Assembly (NCBI GenBank): GCA_003169975.1
Contig: PNAA01000034.1
Span: 153,929-217,928, forward strand
Source: Spartobacteria bacterium
Lineage (GTDB): Bacteria > Verrucomicrobiota > Verrucomicrobiia > Chthoniobacterales > UBA10450
Direction: 5' to 3'
DNA: 64,000 nucleotides
Under the pieces are notes generated by a model. It was not told the origin of the DNA. It saw only the letters and a list, made by a program, of their open reading frames with translations, and made no database searches. How positions within the stretch are numbered: the stretch's first letter is position 1; each line of letters opens with the position of its first letter. Below are positions 45,592-55,336 of this stretch, in pieces. The translations under genes were made by a program, and so were the position numbers.

Positions 45592-48318
45592 ATGGGTGAT
45601 GATACGGGACTCGCGCCGCAACCAAAGTCCGTCGCGGATATCCTGGCCGAGGAGCTGGATGGTCAGCTCGGCACGGATGAAACGCAGGCGTTCTCGGTCG
45701 CCGAAAAGCAGCCGCGCTTGCGCGCCGTCTACGACCGGATTCATGCCGAACAGCCGGAGCGCTCGGCGCTTTGTCTTTCCGGCGGCGGGATCCGCAGCGC
45801 GATTTTTGGCCTGGGCATCCTGCAGGGTCTCGCGCGCAAGAACCTTCTCGGACAATTTGATTTTCTCTCGACTGTGTCGGGAGGTGGCTATGTCGGCGGC
45901 TGGTTGACGGCCTGGATCAAGAATCACCCGCAAGGGATGAGCGGCGTGGTGGAGGACTTGCAACGCCGGCCGGATCTCACTCTGAACCCGGAGCCGCAAC
46001 CGATCCGCCACCTGCGGGCCTTCAGCAATTACCTGACACCGAAGACCGGTTTTACTTCGGTCGACTCCTGGACTCTGATCGCGACCTACATCCGCAACGT
46101 GTTCCTGAACTGGCTGGTGCTGATCTCCTGGCTGGCCGCGGCCATGATGGTGCCGAGGCTGTATCTGGCCGCCATCTTGTTGCCTCCCACGGGCTGGGCG
46201 TCGTCACCCACCTACGCGAGCATCGTGCAGCAATACGACATCGCGCTCACTGCTCTGCTGAGCGCGAGCTTCGTGCTCGTGGCGGTGGCGATGGCTTACG
46301 CGATCATTGACGTTCCCGCGACGGGCAATGCCGGATTTCCCCAGCAGCGTTTTCTGCAAGTCAGGCAGATTCCCCTGTTCATCGCGGCCCTGGCGCTGAC
46401 GGAATGGTGGGCGTTGTTTTGCAACATTCACGGCAGCCAGGCGTTCCATTCCAGCACAGGCTTGATCAAGTTCCTCGCCTTTGCGATCGCGACTTACCTC
46501 GCAGGCGGTTTGCTCGGCAGTGTCTTTCTTTGGTTTCGCCGGCGCACCGCGAGGCCTCGCAACCTCGTTGCTTCCAGCCTCCGCCTCGGCACGATTTTCA
46601 TTACGACGGCATTCGGGGGCGTTTGTCTCTGGGCCATCGCCACGCGCGTTTTTTTTAATCCGGCGAATAGCGCACTGAATTATGTCTGCTTCGCGCCAGC
46701 GATCGTGCTCGCGGTTCTCTTGCTCGTAAATTTCCTTTTCACGGGTCTCGCCAGCTGGGTTTCAGAAGATCAAGACCGGGAGTGGTGGGCACGCTCCGCC
46801 GCCTGGATCCTCATTACGATTTTCGGTTGGATCGTCGTTAACGCTCTCGTCCTCTGGGGCGCCCAGGCATTGACGCCCCAGACGGATAACCGCCTCGCTG
46901 TCTTCCTCGGCCACGTGCAGGCGAATCCCGCGGCCAAAGCCCTGCTCGGAGCGTTCGGAGGAACGACGGGCCTCGTCGCCGCCTTGCTCGCGCTGCGCTC
47001 GAAATTCAGCAAGGCGCTCGGCGCGGCGCGCGGCGTGCAGTGGATTCTGGTGCTCGCGGCCATCCTCTTTTTCGTGCTCCTCTCGCTCGTCATCTCCTGG
47101 TTCCTACTCTTCCTTGGCTCACAATCCTGGGCAGATAAAGCCGGCCGATGGTTCCTGGGTCAGGGTGAGACTTATCAGACCCAGTTATTCGTTGTCTTCT
47201 TCCTCACGGCCGCCAATCTCCTCTTCGGCATCGTGATGGGTTTCTTCATCAACGTGAACAAGTTCTCCCTCCATGCCACTTATCGGATGCGACTGATTCG
47301 CGCCTTTCTCGCGGCTTCGCGGACGCGGGAAATGCGCCGGCCGCATCTCTTTACCGGCTTTGACCCGAACGACAATTTCCCGCTCCGCGACCTAAGACCG
47401 GGAAAACCTTTTCATGTCATCAATACGGCGCTCAATCTGGTCAAGGGCACGCCCTTGGCGTGGCAGGAGCGGAAAGCCGAATCCTTTACCATGAGCCGGT
47501 TGCATTGCGGTTCGTGGCATGTCGGTTACCGGCCTTCATCGGACTACGGCGACGGAGTCAGCCTTGGCACCGCGCTGACCATTTCCGGCGCCGCCGCTAA
47601 TCCCAATATGGGTTATCACTCCTCGCCGCTCGTCGGTTTTCTGATGACTCTGTTTAACGTGCGGCTGGGCTGGTGGCTGGGTAATCCCGGCACGCCCGGC
47701 GAACGTACCTGGCGCCGCGCCGGGCCGCGCTATGCCGTCGGCCCGCTCTTTTCCGAGGCGCTCGGGAACACCACGGACTGTTACAAATACGTCAATCTCT
47801 CCGATGGCGGGCACTTCGATAACCTCGGCCTTTACGAAATGGTATTGCGCCGCTGCAAACTCATCCTGGCCGTCGATGCCGGGCAGGATTTCGATTACGT
47901 CTTCGAAGATCTCGGCAATGCCATTCGCAAAATCCGGATCGACCTCGGCGTTCCGATCGATATCAAGGTTGTCTCGCCGAAGAAAGCCGACGGCACCATG
48001 CATCGCTGTGCTTTCGGCACGATCCAATACTCAGTCATCGACGACTCCAAGAGCGACGGCTTCCTCCTTTACATCAAGCCGATGATCTTCGGCGACGAGC
48101 CGCCCGATGTCTCCAATTACGCCGCTGCCCATCCGGAATTTCCGCACGAACCGACGACCGACCAGTGGTTCAGCGAATCGCAACTGGAGAGTTATCGACT
48201 GCTCGGGCTGCACGCCATCGAGTCGATCTGCGGAGCGGAGTGGGAGCCGAAAAATCTGCCGCTCTTCTTCGCCCAGGTGAAAGACGATTTGGCGCGGGCA
48301 AAAACCGGATCGGCCTGA
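45592..48318 (+). CDS. Patatin-like phospholipase with a large membrane insertion
   Basis: 908 residues from the ATG at 45592, chosen for its GGGAGGT ribosome-binding site 6 bases upstream; an ATG at 45574 lacks one. The oxyanion loop SGGGIRSA is at 64-68 and the nucleophile Ser at 96 (TVSGGGY), but the catalytic Asp (DGGHFDN) is at about 738. Between them are about ten membrane helices. In ordinary patatins the Ser and Asp are a few hundred residues apart, so the domain has been split by a multi-pass insertion. Predicted to be an inner-membrane lipase or acyl hydrolase. Transcribed away from the cyclase-headed gene. Confidence 0.87.
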   Translation: MGDDTGLAPQPKSVADILAEELDGQLGTDETQAFSVAEKQPRLRAVYDRIHAEQPERSALCLSGGGIRSAIFGLGILQGLARKNLLGQFDFLSTVSGGGYVGGWLTAWIKNHPQGMSGVVEDLQRRPDLTLNPEPQPIRHLRAFSNYLTPKTGFTSVDSWTLIATYIRNVFLNWLVLISWLAAAMMVPRLYLAAILLPPTGWASSPTYASIVQQYDIALTALLSASFVLVAVAMAYAIIDVPATGNAGFPQQRFLQVRQIPLFIAALALTEWWALFCNIHGSQAFHSSTGLIKFLAFAIATYLAGGLLGSVFLWFRRRTARPRNLVASSLRLGTIFITTAFGGVCLWAIATRVFFNPANSALNYVCFAPAIVLAVLLLVNFLFTGLASWVSEDQDREWWARSAAWILITIFGWIVVNALVLWGAQALTPQTDNRLAVFLGHVQANPAAKALLGAFGGTTGLVAALLALRSKFSKALGAARGVQWILVLAAILFFVLLSLVISWFLLFLGSQSWADKAGRWFLGQGETYQTQLFVVFFLTAANLLFGIVMGFFINVNKFSLHATYRMRLIRAFLAASRTREMRRPHLFTGFDPNDNFPLRDLRPGKPFHVINTALNLVKGTPLAWQERKAESFTMSRLHCGSWHVGYRPSSDYGDGVSLGTALTISGAAANPNMGYHSSPLVGFLMTLFNVRLGWWLGNPGTPGERTWRRAGPRYAVGPLFSEALGNTTDCYKYVNLSDGGHFDNLGLYEMVLRRCKLILAVDAGQDFDYVFEDLGNAIRKIRIDLGVPIDIKVVSPKKADGTMHRCAFGTIQYSVIDDSKSDGFLLYIKPMIFGDEPPDVSNYAAAHPEFPHEPTTDQWFSESQLESYRLLGLHAIESICGAEWEPKNLPLFFAQVKDDLARAKTGSA

Positions 48319-48407
48319 GCTCTGATCGCTGCCGCACGCCGTCCGCGGGGAAATTTCGTTTTCAATTTTTCTTGCTCCTCGGGTGGGAAGGGGATTAAAA
48401 ATCTATT

Positions 48408-50573
48408 ATGAAACCGCACGCGCTGGAACGCGGTTGGGCGGCGCGCCCCCTCGCGTCCGTTGCCACCTGCGCCCTCGTGGCGCTCTCTCTCCTCGCCGCC
48501 GGCTGTGGCAAGACACCGGAAGACGAAGCCAAGCTGGCCGGGCTTTCGCCTAACGACTTCCCGCAGATCACGGCCGACATCTTTCAACCGATGGATGGCG
48601 GGCTCGCGCTCGCGCCTAACGAGATCATGGGCCGCAACACCTGGGACCTGTGGAGCGGCGGCAACCAGCATTTCTGGAATCACGTCGCGCAGGACAGTTT
48701 CGGTTTGATGGACCTGCTCAAGATGCTCGACAACCGGAAGTATCCCCGCGGCGACCGCTTTAAGACGCTTGGCCTGGTCAACGAGCCCGGCTTCCGCGCC
48801 GCGACCAAGCCCGATGAATACGGTCTCTGGCTGGACGAGCAGGTCGACCCCGAGCCGGCCGGGATCGACTACAAGATCTACGGGAAACCCTCCGGCGTGC
48901 TTGGCTTCCGCCTTTTTCCCAACCCGGAGTTCAACGACGAGGCGCGCCAGAAATGGGACGGCGCTCGTTTCATGAACGACCCGCACTACTACAGCACGAA
49001 CCAACTCGTTAGGCCGTACCGGGTCGGCGTCGCCTGTGGCGCCTGCCACATCTCGCCCAATCCGTCCAACCCGCCGGCCGACCCGGAAAATCCGCGCTGG
49101 GAAAACCTCGCCTCCGCGATCGGCAACCAATACATCCGGGAGGGCAAAGTTTTTGCGCCGAACGTCGAGAAGGGCGGCTTCTTTTACGAAGAGCTGGCCG
49201 CGCAGCCGCCCGGCACCTCCGACACCTCGCGCATCGCAACCGATCACATCAATAATCCCAACGCGATCAATCCCATCTTCCTCCTCGCCGAACGCGAACG
49301 CATCGCGGCGCAGGAAAAAATGGCCGGTGGAACGCTCGCTTTGCCGGGCGAAAAAGAAGAAATGGCGGTCCCCCACATCCTGAAGGATGGCGCGGATTCG
49401 ATCGGCGTCCCCGGCGCGACGATCCGGGTTTACGTCAACATCGGGATGTTCTCCGAGTACTGGCTCACCCGGCACAACCGGCTCATCGGCCTAACGGCCC
49501 AACAGCCCTTCGAGATTCCATTTGCCCAAAAGCATTCCGTCTTTTGGCGCGCGACGGAAGAACGGGTCGCGAATATCGCCGCTTTTTTCCGTCGTCTCAA
49601 GCCCTACCATCTCGCGGATGCGCCGGGCGGCGCGGCCTACATCACGACCGACGAAGCGGTCTTGAACCGCGGCCAACTAGTCTTCGCCAATAGTTGCGCC
49701 TACTGCCACTCGAGTAAACAGCCGCCGGCGGGAGTGGATCCGCAATCGGGCGATGGCAAAGCCTGGTTCCGCAGCGCGATCATGCAACCGGATTTCCTCG
49801 AGAACAACTTTCTCTCCAACGACCAACGTTATCCGCTGACAAAAATCCAGACGAACTCCGCGCGCGCGTTCGGGACCAACGCGCTGGCGGGTCACGTCTG
49901 GGACAACTTCTCATCGCAAACCTACAAGGAGCTACCGCTCCCGGGCGAAGTCGAGTTCTACAATCCGTTCGATGAAACCCAGCCGATCAAGTTCGAACCG
50001 AATGCGAAGCATACCGGACCTGGTTATTACCGGGTGGCTTCACTCGTTAGTCTGTGGAGTTCGGCGCCGTTCCTGCACAACAACGCGCTGGGCAAATTCA
50101 CCGGCGACCCCTCGGTCGCAGGCCGGCTGGAGGCTTACAACGACGCCGCCGAGAAACTGCTCTGGCCGGAGAAACGCCTCGGCAAGGCTTCCATCTGGCG
50201 CACGCAAAATGAGTGCTACCTCCATTTGCGCAAGGAATTTGTCCCGAAACCGCTGCAAGGGCTCGCGGACAACGACGGTTACCTTAAACTCGGCCCTATT
50301 CCCAAAGGCACACCGATCAATCTGCTCGCGGATCTCGAGCCCGACTTCAGCGACCTGGTCGCGCTCCAGCTGAAACTGAGCAAGGCGCTCCTCGCGATTC
50401 ACGCGAAAAATCTCTCGCCGGCAGAAGCCCGCGCCGAGCTCATCAAGACCGTTCCGCAGTTGCTCTCGGTCAATAAATGCCCCGATTTCATCGAAGACGA
50501 GGGTCACTATTTCGGTACCGATCTACCCGACGACGATAAGCGGGCGCTGATCGAATACATGAAGACGTTTTGA
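48408..50573 (+). CDS. Di-heme cytochrome c lipoprotein
   Basis: 721 residues. The signal ends in a lipobox (SLLAAGC), predicting a lipid-anchored periplasmic or outer-membrane protein. Two c-type heme motifs are visible: CGACH at 210 and CAYCH at 430. The spacing between them and the long C-terminal region do not match a family I can name. It may pass electrons to or from the heme enzymes encoded further downstream (inference from proximity). Four word copies lie inside it, at 48548, 48614, 49006 and 49489. Confidence 0.85.
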   Translation: MKPHALERGWAARPLASVATCALVALSLLAAGCGKTPEDEAKLAGLSPNDFPQITADIFQPMDGGLALAPNEIMGRNTWDLWSGGNQHFWNHVAQDSFGLMDLLKMLDNRKYPRGDRFKTLGLVNEPGFRAATKPDEYGLWLDEQVDPEPAGIDYKIYGKPSGVLGFRLFPNPEFNDEARQKWDGARFMNDPHYYSTNQLVRPYRVGVACGACHISPNPSNPPADPENPRWENLASAIGNQYIREGKVFAPNVEKGGFFYEELAAQPPGTSDTSRIATDHINNPNAINPIFLLAERERIAAQEKMAGGTLALPGEKEEMAVPHILKDGADSIGVPGATIRVYVNIGMFSEYWLTRHNRLIGLTAQQPFEIPFAQKHSVFWRATEERVANIAAFFRRLKPYHLADAPGGAAYITTDEAVLNRGQLVFANSCAYCHSSKQPPAGVDPQSGDGKAWFRSAIMQPDFLENNFLSNDQRYPLTKIQTNSARAFGTNALAGHVWDNFSSQTYKELPLPGEVEFYNPFDETQPIKFEPNAKHTGPGYYRVASLVSLWSSAPFLHNNALGKFTGDPSVAGRLEAYNDAAEKLLWPEKRLGKASIWRTQNECYLHLRKEFVPKPLQGLADNDGYLKLGPIPKGTPINLLADLEPDFSDLVALQLKLSKALLAIHAKNLSPAEARAELIKTVPQLLSVNKCPDFIEDEGHYFGTDLPDDDKRALIEYMKTF

Positions 50574-50596
50574 TGAAGACCAAGGGAGCAAACACC

Positions 50597-50720
50597 TGTC
50601 ATCCCGATCCGGCGAAAGCGCGGAGAGGACCTCGCAGGCAACGTGCGACGATCGCTCGCCAAGCGGCCTCCGTGATAGCTTGCGAGGTCCCTCTCCGTCC
50701 TGCGGCGGTTCGGGATGACA
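50597..50720. repeat. Dispersed inverted repeat, TGTCATCCCGA type
   Basis: Two 40-base arms (50597-50636 and 50681-50720) are imperfect reverse complements, one starting TGTCATCCCGATCC and the other ending GGTTCGGGATGACA, around a 44-base centre. It fills most of the gap between the cytochrome gene and the next gene and may act as a transcript-stabilising or terminating stem. Confidence 0.75.
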
Positions 50721-50739
50721 ACTTGAGGAAAGGAATTAC

Positions 50740-51180
50740 ATGACCATTGCCGAACTACTGAAAATGTCCCAGGCCGAGCTGGACGATTTGTTCACCAAGA
50801 GTCCCGCGGGCGAGATTCCGAAGGGCGAAGCCAAGGGCACGGCGATCGTCGCGCCCGGCACCACTTACAGCGAAAATATTGCGACCTTTGTCAATCACTT
50901 CGCCTGGCAGGGCAAAGTCTTCGACCCGGAAAAAGGCGTGTTGCGCAACAAGATTACCCCTTTCGGCTTGAACGCGATCATCGCCAAAGTTTATAAGGGC
51001 GAGAGCTGGCTCGACGGCAAGGAGTGCATCGTGCTCGATTACTCCGAGACCTCGCTCCTCGCGCATTGGATCCGCGATGAAATTCGTGAGATCGAGCCGC
51101 GCGTCTATCTGGGCAAAGTCTACTGGAGCAAGAAGCGGCTGATCGATTTCGCGCTCGAATTCCCGGCAGCGTCGGCCTAA
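50740..51180 (+). CDS. Conserved-looking protein of unknown function in the peroxidase cluster
   Basis: 146 residues; the ATG is preceded by GAGGAAAGGAA. No signal peptide or membrane helix, and no family recognised. The middle (YSENIATFVNHFAWQGKVFDP) and the end (SLLAHWIRDEIREIEPRVYLGKVYW) look like a compact, mixed fold that might bind a lipid or heme-like ligand. Its stop TAA is part of a GCCTAACGA word (51175). The catalase-like gene follows after 16 bases, so the two are probably in one operon. Confidence 0.7.
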   Translation: MTIAELLKMSQAELDDLFTKSPAGEIPKGEAKGTAIVAPGTTYSENIATFVNHFAWQGKVFDPEKGVLRNKITPFGLNAIIAKVYKGESWLDGKECIVLDYSETSLLAHWIRDEIREIEPRVYLGKVYWSKKRLIDFALEFPAASA

Positions 51181-51196
51181 CGAGAAGCTGAGGGCC

Positions 51197-52465
51197 ATGG
51201 CTGACGTTTCCGAAGCCAGTTCCAGTCAGCCGCCGGTCTTTAATTCCAACGCCAGCCGCCCCCTGCCGCGGGCCGACACCGGCTCCGTCTTCCTCAATCG
51301 GCTGAGCGATCTCTTTACCTTTCTCCTGCATCTGGAACGCCGGGTCGATCCCTGGTTCCGCCCGGGCTTCGATGCCCTCCTGCGCGACCCGATCGCCGGT
51401 TTCGTGACCGACCTGATCAATCGCCAACGGCCTAACGATGGACTTAAGATCGCCGAAGAAAAGCCGCTCCCCGATGAGGAGGCGTTTCTCGACTCGATCA
51501 TCTCCACCTTTGAGAAACAGATGCGCAAGCTCTGGAAACCCGGCGGGATGGAACGCGGCGGCAACACCAAGACACACGGCATCGTCCGCGGCGAGTTCAT
51601 CATTCACGAGAACCTCCCCGCGCCGTTTCGCCAGGGGATCTACGCGCAACCGCAGACCTTCCAGGCCTGGGTGCGCTTCTCCGGTCCCGGCCCTTACATC
51701 ACGCCCGACATCGATGACGTCGGTTTCATGAGCACCAGCATCAAACTCATGGGCGTGCCGGGCCCAAAACTAATGGACGAAGAGAAATCGACGATCGACC
51801 TGTTTGGCGTTTCCACCCCGACCTTCGTCACGCCCGACACGAAGGCGAATGCGCAGCTGCAGAGCGAGAGCCTGAAGAACGCGCAGATCTACTACTTCCT
51901 GAACTTTCACCACCCGCACCTTCTCGACCTGATCATGCAGTCGCTCTGGATAAAGACCCAGAGCAGCCCTTTTGAGGCGCCTTACTTCAGCTGCGTCCCT
52001 TATTTGTTAGGCGAAGGCCAGGCAATGCAATATTCGGTTTGGCCGAAATCAAAGCGCCGCACGCCGATTCCGCGGCTGCCTTTGCGGCCGCCGGACGACT
52101 ATCTGCGCGAGGCGATGGTCGCTTCCCTGACCGAGGGCGACATCGAGTTCGATTTCCGGTTACAACTGCAAACCGATCCCCATCTCATGCCGATCGAGAA
52201 CAATGCGGTGCTTTGGCCGGAAGCGCTTTCCCCGCGCGTTTCCGTCGCGACCTTGCGTCTGCCCAAACAAAAATTCGATTCTCCGGCACAGCTGGAGTTT
52301 GCGAAAAAGCTTTCTTACAACCCCTGGCACACGATTGCGGGGCATCGTCCGTTAGGCAATCAGAGCCGCGCGCGGCGCCGGATGTACGAGACGCTCTCCA
52401 AGCTCCGTCATACCGAAAACGCCGTGCCGCACTACGAGCCGACCGGCGATGAAGTCTTCGAGTGA
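51197..52465 (+). CDS. Catalase-related heme protein
   Basis: 422 residues. THGIVRGEF (active-site His about 127), AWVRFSGPG, YFLNFHHP and the C-terminal YNPWHTIAGHRPLGNQSRARRRMYE match the catalase fold. The length and the absence of several standard catalase blocks place it with catalase-related peroxidases rather than with true monofunctional catalases. These bind heme b and use H2O2 or organic peroxides. It lacks a signal peptide. Next gene after 6 bases. Confidence 0.85.
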   Translation: MADVSEASSSQPPVFNSNASRPLPRADTGSVFLNRLSDLFTFLLHLERRVDPWFRPGFDALLRDPIAGFVTDLINRQRPNDGLKIAEEKPLPDEEAFLDSIISTFEKQMRKLWKPGGMERGGNTKTHGIVRGEFIIHENLPAPFRQGIYAQPQTFQAWVRFSGPGPYITPDIDDVGFMSTSIKLMGVPGPKLMDEEKSTIDLFGVSTPTFVTPDTKANAQLQSESLKNAQIYYFLNFHHPHLLDLIMQSLWIKTQSSPFEAPYFSCVPYLLGEGQAMQYSVWPKSKRRTPIPRLPLRPPDDYLREAMVASLTEGDIEFDFRLQLQTDPHLMPIENNAVLWPEALSPRVSVATLRLPKQKFDSPAQLEFAKKLSYNPWHTIAGHRPLGNQSRARRRMYETLSKLRHTENAVPHYEPTGDEVFE

Positions 52466-52471
52466 ACCGGC

Positions 52472-53773
52472 ATGACTCCACAATCGAATTTCATGGTCCT
52501 GGCGCCGATCGCTCCGGCGCGCGAGGCGGAGCTGCGCGCCTTGCTCGACTCGATGAACGAGGCGCCCGGCCGGGTCAATCCGAACAACGCGCTGCTCCCG
52601 TTCGAAAAATTCGAGACCCTGCATTTCGCGCGTCTCCTGGTCCTGAACGATCAGACGATCGGTGATGTTGGAGTCTACGGCCTGGCAACCCGGACCTATC
52701 CACTCTACCTCGCTTTTCTTGGCGATATCGACGGGGAGGCGAGCGATTTCCTCGCAGAAGTGGCGCAACGCGCGTTCGAGGGCCTGCGCGCCATTTTTTC
52801 CTGCTGCGAGGGTTTCAGCGCAGAAACTGATCTCGTTAGGTGGATGCAGAGCCATGAAGCAGCGCCCATCGCCAATTACGTCAACTGGCGGGGAAGAACG
52901 GTGCGCCGCGCCCGTGAGGAAGCGAAGTTGCGCGACGCGCTCGAGAGTTATCTCGCGGCGAATACGGCCGCGCTCGCGGATCTTCCACCGCGGGAGCTCC
53001 ATCAGGATCTGCAACGGTTCGTCGCGGCGGAGAAGTCCGCCGGGCGGCTCACCCTGGCCGGGGAGGAGTCGACGCCGGTTGGGTGGTGGATCAAAAACAC
53101 GCTTCATCTGGTCGGGATGCCGCTGCTCTTCCTCGTTGCGCTGCCGCTGCTCATCGTCGTCGCGCCGTTCTACCTCCTGCGGCTCCGTCATCTGGAAAAA
53201 ACCGACCCTGAGCTGTGTTCCCGGGTCGACCAGGCCTATTCGGACAAGCTGGCCCAGACGGAAGATCACCTCGTGACCAATCAATTCACCGCCATGGGCA
53301 GTCTGAAACCTGGTCTCGTTAGGCTGGCGACCACAACCGGGATTCTTTGGACGGTGAATTGGGGCGCGCGCCACCTCTTCACCCGCGGCCGGCTGGCTCG
53401 GATCCGCACGATTCACTTCGCGCGCTGGGTTTTTCTCGACGGCCACAAGCGGATGGTTTTTTTCAGCAACTACGACGGCACGGTTGAGAGTTACATGGAC
53501 GATTTCATCAACAAGACCGGCTTCGGTCTGAACACCGTTTTCAGCAACGGGATCGGCTACCCGAGGACCAACTGGCTCGTGCTGGACGGATGCCAGGACG
53601 AGCGAAAGTACAAGGATTTCCTCCGCCGCCATACGTTGCCGACCCAGGTCTGGTACAAAGCCTGTCCGGGGCTCACCGCGATCGACCTCGAGCGGAACAG
53701 CCGGATTCGGGAAGGGTTGGAGACCACATCACTCAGCGAAGAGGAAGCCCGCCAATGGGTCGCACTCTTATGA
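52472..53773 (+). CDS. Membrane protein of unknown function in the peroxidase cluster
   Basis: 433 residues. One or two membrane helices at about 205-235 (LVGMPLLFLVALPLLIVVAPFYLL). The C-terminal half has conserved-looking blocks (RWVFLDGHKRMVFFSNYDGT, FGLNTVFSNGIGYP, LPTQVWYKACPGL). No enzyme motif was recognised. It overlaps the DyP gene by the ATGA junction, so the two are translated together. I infer a membrane partner that positions the soluble peroxidases or binds their substrate. Confidence 0.72.
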   Translation: MTPQSNFMVLAPIAPAREAELRALLDSMNEAPGRVNPNNALLPFEKFETLHFARLLVLNDQTIGDVGVYGLATRTYPLYLAFLGDIDGEASDFLAEVAQRAFEGLRAIFSCCEGFSAETDLVRWMQSHEAAPIANYVNWRGRTVRRAREEAKLRDALESYLAANTAALADLPPRELHQDLQRFVAAEKSAGRLTLAGEESTPVGWWIKNTLHLVGMPLLFLVALPLLIVVAPFYLLRLRHLEKTDPELCSRVDQAYSDKLAQTEDHLVTNQFTAMGSLKPGLVRLATTTGILWTVNWGARHLFTRGRLARIRTIHFARWVFLDGHKRMVFFSNYDGTVESYMDDFINKTGFGLNTVFSNGIGYPRTNWLVLDGCQDERKYKDFLRRHTLPTQVWYKACPGLTAIDLERNSRIREGLETTSLSEEEARQWVALL

Positions 53774-55272
53774 AACACGACGAAGTCGACTATAGCGATG
53801 TGCAGGGCCTGGTCCATTTCGGCTACGGGAAAATGACGGAGGCCTCCTATGCGCTTCTGCGGATCAAGGACGCAGACGCCGCCCGCGCGTGGTTGCAGGT
53901 TGCGCCGGTCACGAGCGCGGCCACGATGAATCCGCCGCCTTCCACCGCGCTGCAGGTTGCTTTCACCGCCGGCGGGCTCGCCGCGCTCGGGGTGCCCGGG
54001 CCAGTCATTGCGGAATTCTCTCCCGAGTTCCTGGCCGGAATGACGGAGGAAAGCCGGATGCGCCGGCTCGGGGACGTGGGAAGCAATGCCCCAGCCCAAT
54101 GGGAATGGGGTTACGAAACGGACGTGCCGCATCTCGTCATCATGTTTTTTGCCGAGCCGGGCGGCCTAACGAATTTCGTGCAAAACGCCACGGGCCCGGG
54201 ATGGAATGAAGCTTTCGCGGAAATGCGCTGGCTGAAGACCGCCAATCTTGATGGCGTCGAGCCGTTCGGCTTCACCGACGGCATCAGCCAGCCGCAAATC
54301 GACTGGGAACGGCAGCGCGACCCGACGCGTCCGCAGATTGATTACAGCAACGTCGTCGCGCTGGGAGAATTCCTGCTCGGCTACCCTAACGAATACAACA
54401 AATATACCGATCGCCCGCTGGTCGACGCCAATGCCGCGAGCGCCGATCTGCTCCCCGCGGAAGATGCACCCGGGAAAAAGGATGTTGGCCGGAATGGAAC
54501 CTATCTCGTGCTGCGCGATCTGCGGCAGGATGTGCGCGCCTTCTGGCAGTTCGTTAGGCAACGGGCTGGTGGCGACGCGGTGGAAGGCGAAAAGCTGGCC
54601 GCGGCGATGGTCGGCCGCACGCGCGCCGGCGATCCGTTGGCGCCGATCCAAAATGAAACCATTCCCGGCATTGGATCACAGCCCGATCAAATTAAGCAGA
54701 ACCGCTTTACCTTCGACCAGGACCCAACCGGCAGCGCCTGTCCGTTCGGTGCACATGTGCGCCGCGCCAACCCGCGCAACCCCGATTTCCCGGGTCGCCC
54801 GGCCAGTCTTCTCTCCCGCGTCATCACCATGCTCGGTTTTGGGCCGAAAGGTTTCCGGGATGACCTGATGTCCCCCGTCCGCTTCCATCGCATCCTGCGG
54901 CGCGGGCGGGAATATGGCCCCGAACTCTTGCCGGAGAACGCGCTGACGCCCGCCTCGCCTAACGAACCCGAGCGCGGGCTGCACTTCATTTGCCTGAACG
55001 CGAACATTTCCCGCCAGTTCGAATTCCTCCAGAACGCCTGGATCGTGAGCACGAAGTTTTCCGGGATGACGGGCGAGAGCGACCCGCTCCTCGGCAATCG
55101 CGCGCCGCTCCCGGGTTGCCCGGTGACCGCCGATTTTAGCCGGCCGCGCGCCGCCGGCTTGCGGCACCGCTTCGCGGGGTTGCCGCGCTTCGTCACCGTG
55201 CGCGGCGGGGCCTATTTCTTCCTCCCGAGCCTGCGCGCTCTGCGCTACCTTGCCACCATCGGGAGTGGATAG
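53770..55272 (+). CDS. DyP-type heme peroxidase
   Basis: 500 residues from the ATG overlapping the upstream stop. The family GxxDG motif is at about 167-171 (GFTDGISQP), and the axial His is in CPFGAHVRRANPR at about 329. NGTYLVLRDLRQDVRAFWQFV contains the distal Asp/Arg-type region, and GLHFICLNANISRQFEFLQ is also typical. DyP enzymes use H2O2 to oxidise bulky aromatic substrates. No signal peptide or Tat motif is present, so it may work in the cytoplasm or be carried by a partner. Confidence 0.92.
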   Translation: MKHDEVDYSDVQGLVHFGYGKMTEASYALLRIKDADAARAWLQVAPVTSAATMNPPPSTALQVAFTAGGLAALGVPGPVIAEFSPEFLAGMTEESRMRRLGDVGSNAPAQWEWGYETDVPHLVIMFFAEPGGLTNFVQNATGPGWNEAFAEMRWLKTANLDGVEPFGFTDGISQPQIDWERQRDPTRPQIDYSNVVALGEFLLGYPNEYNKYTDRPLVDANAASADLLPAEDAPGKKDVGRNGTYLVLRDLRQDVRAFWQFVRQRAGGDAVEGEKLAAAMVGRTRAGDPLAPIQNETIPGIGSQPDQIKQNRFTFDQDPTGSACPFGAHVRRANPRNPDFPGRPASLLSRVITMLGFGPKGFRDDLMSPVRFHRILRRGREYGPELLPENALTPASPNEPERGLHFICLNANISRQFEFLQNAWIVSTKFSGMTGESDPLLGNRAPLPGCPVTADFSRPRAAGLRHRFAGLPRFVTVRGGAYFFLPSLRALRYLATIGSG

Positions 55273-55336
55273 GAATTCCCCGGCGCGCAGTTGGTTCTTG
55301 TCACGCGGCATCGCTGATGCTTATGATGGATCTCCG

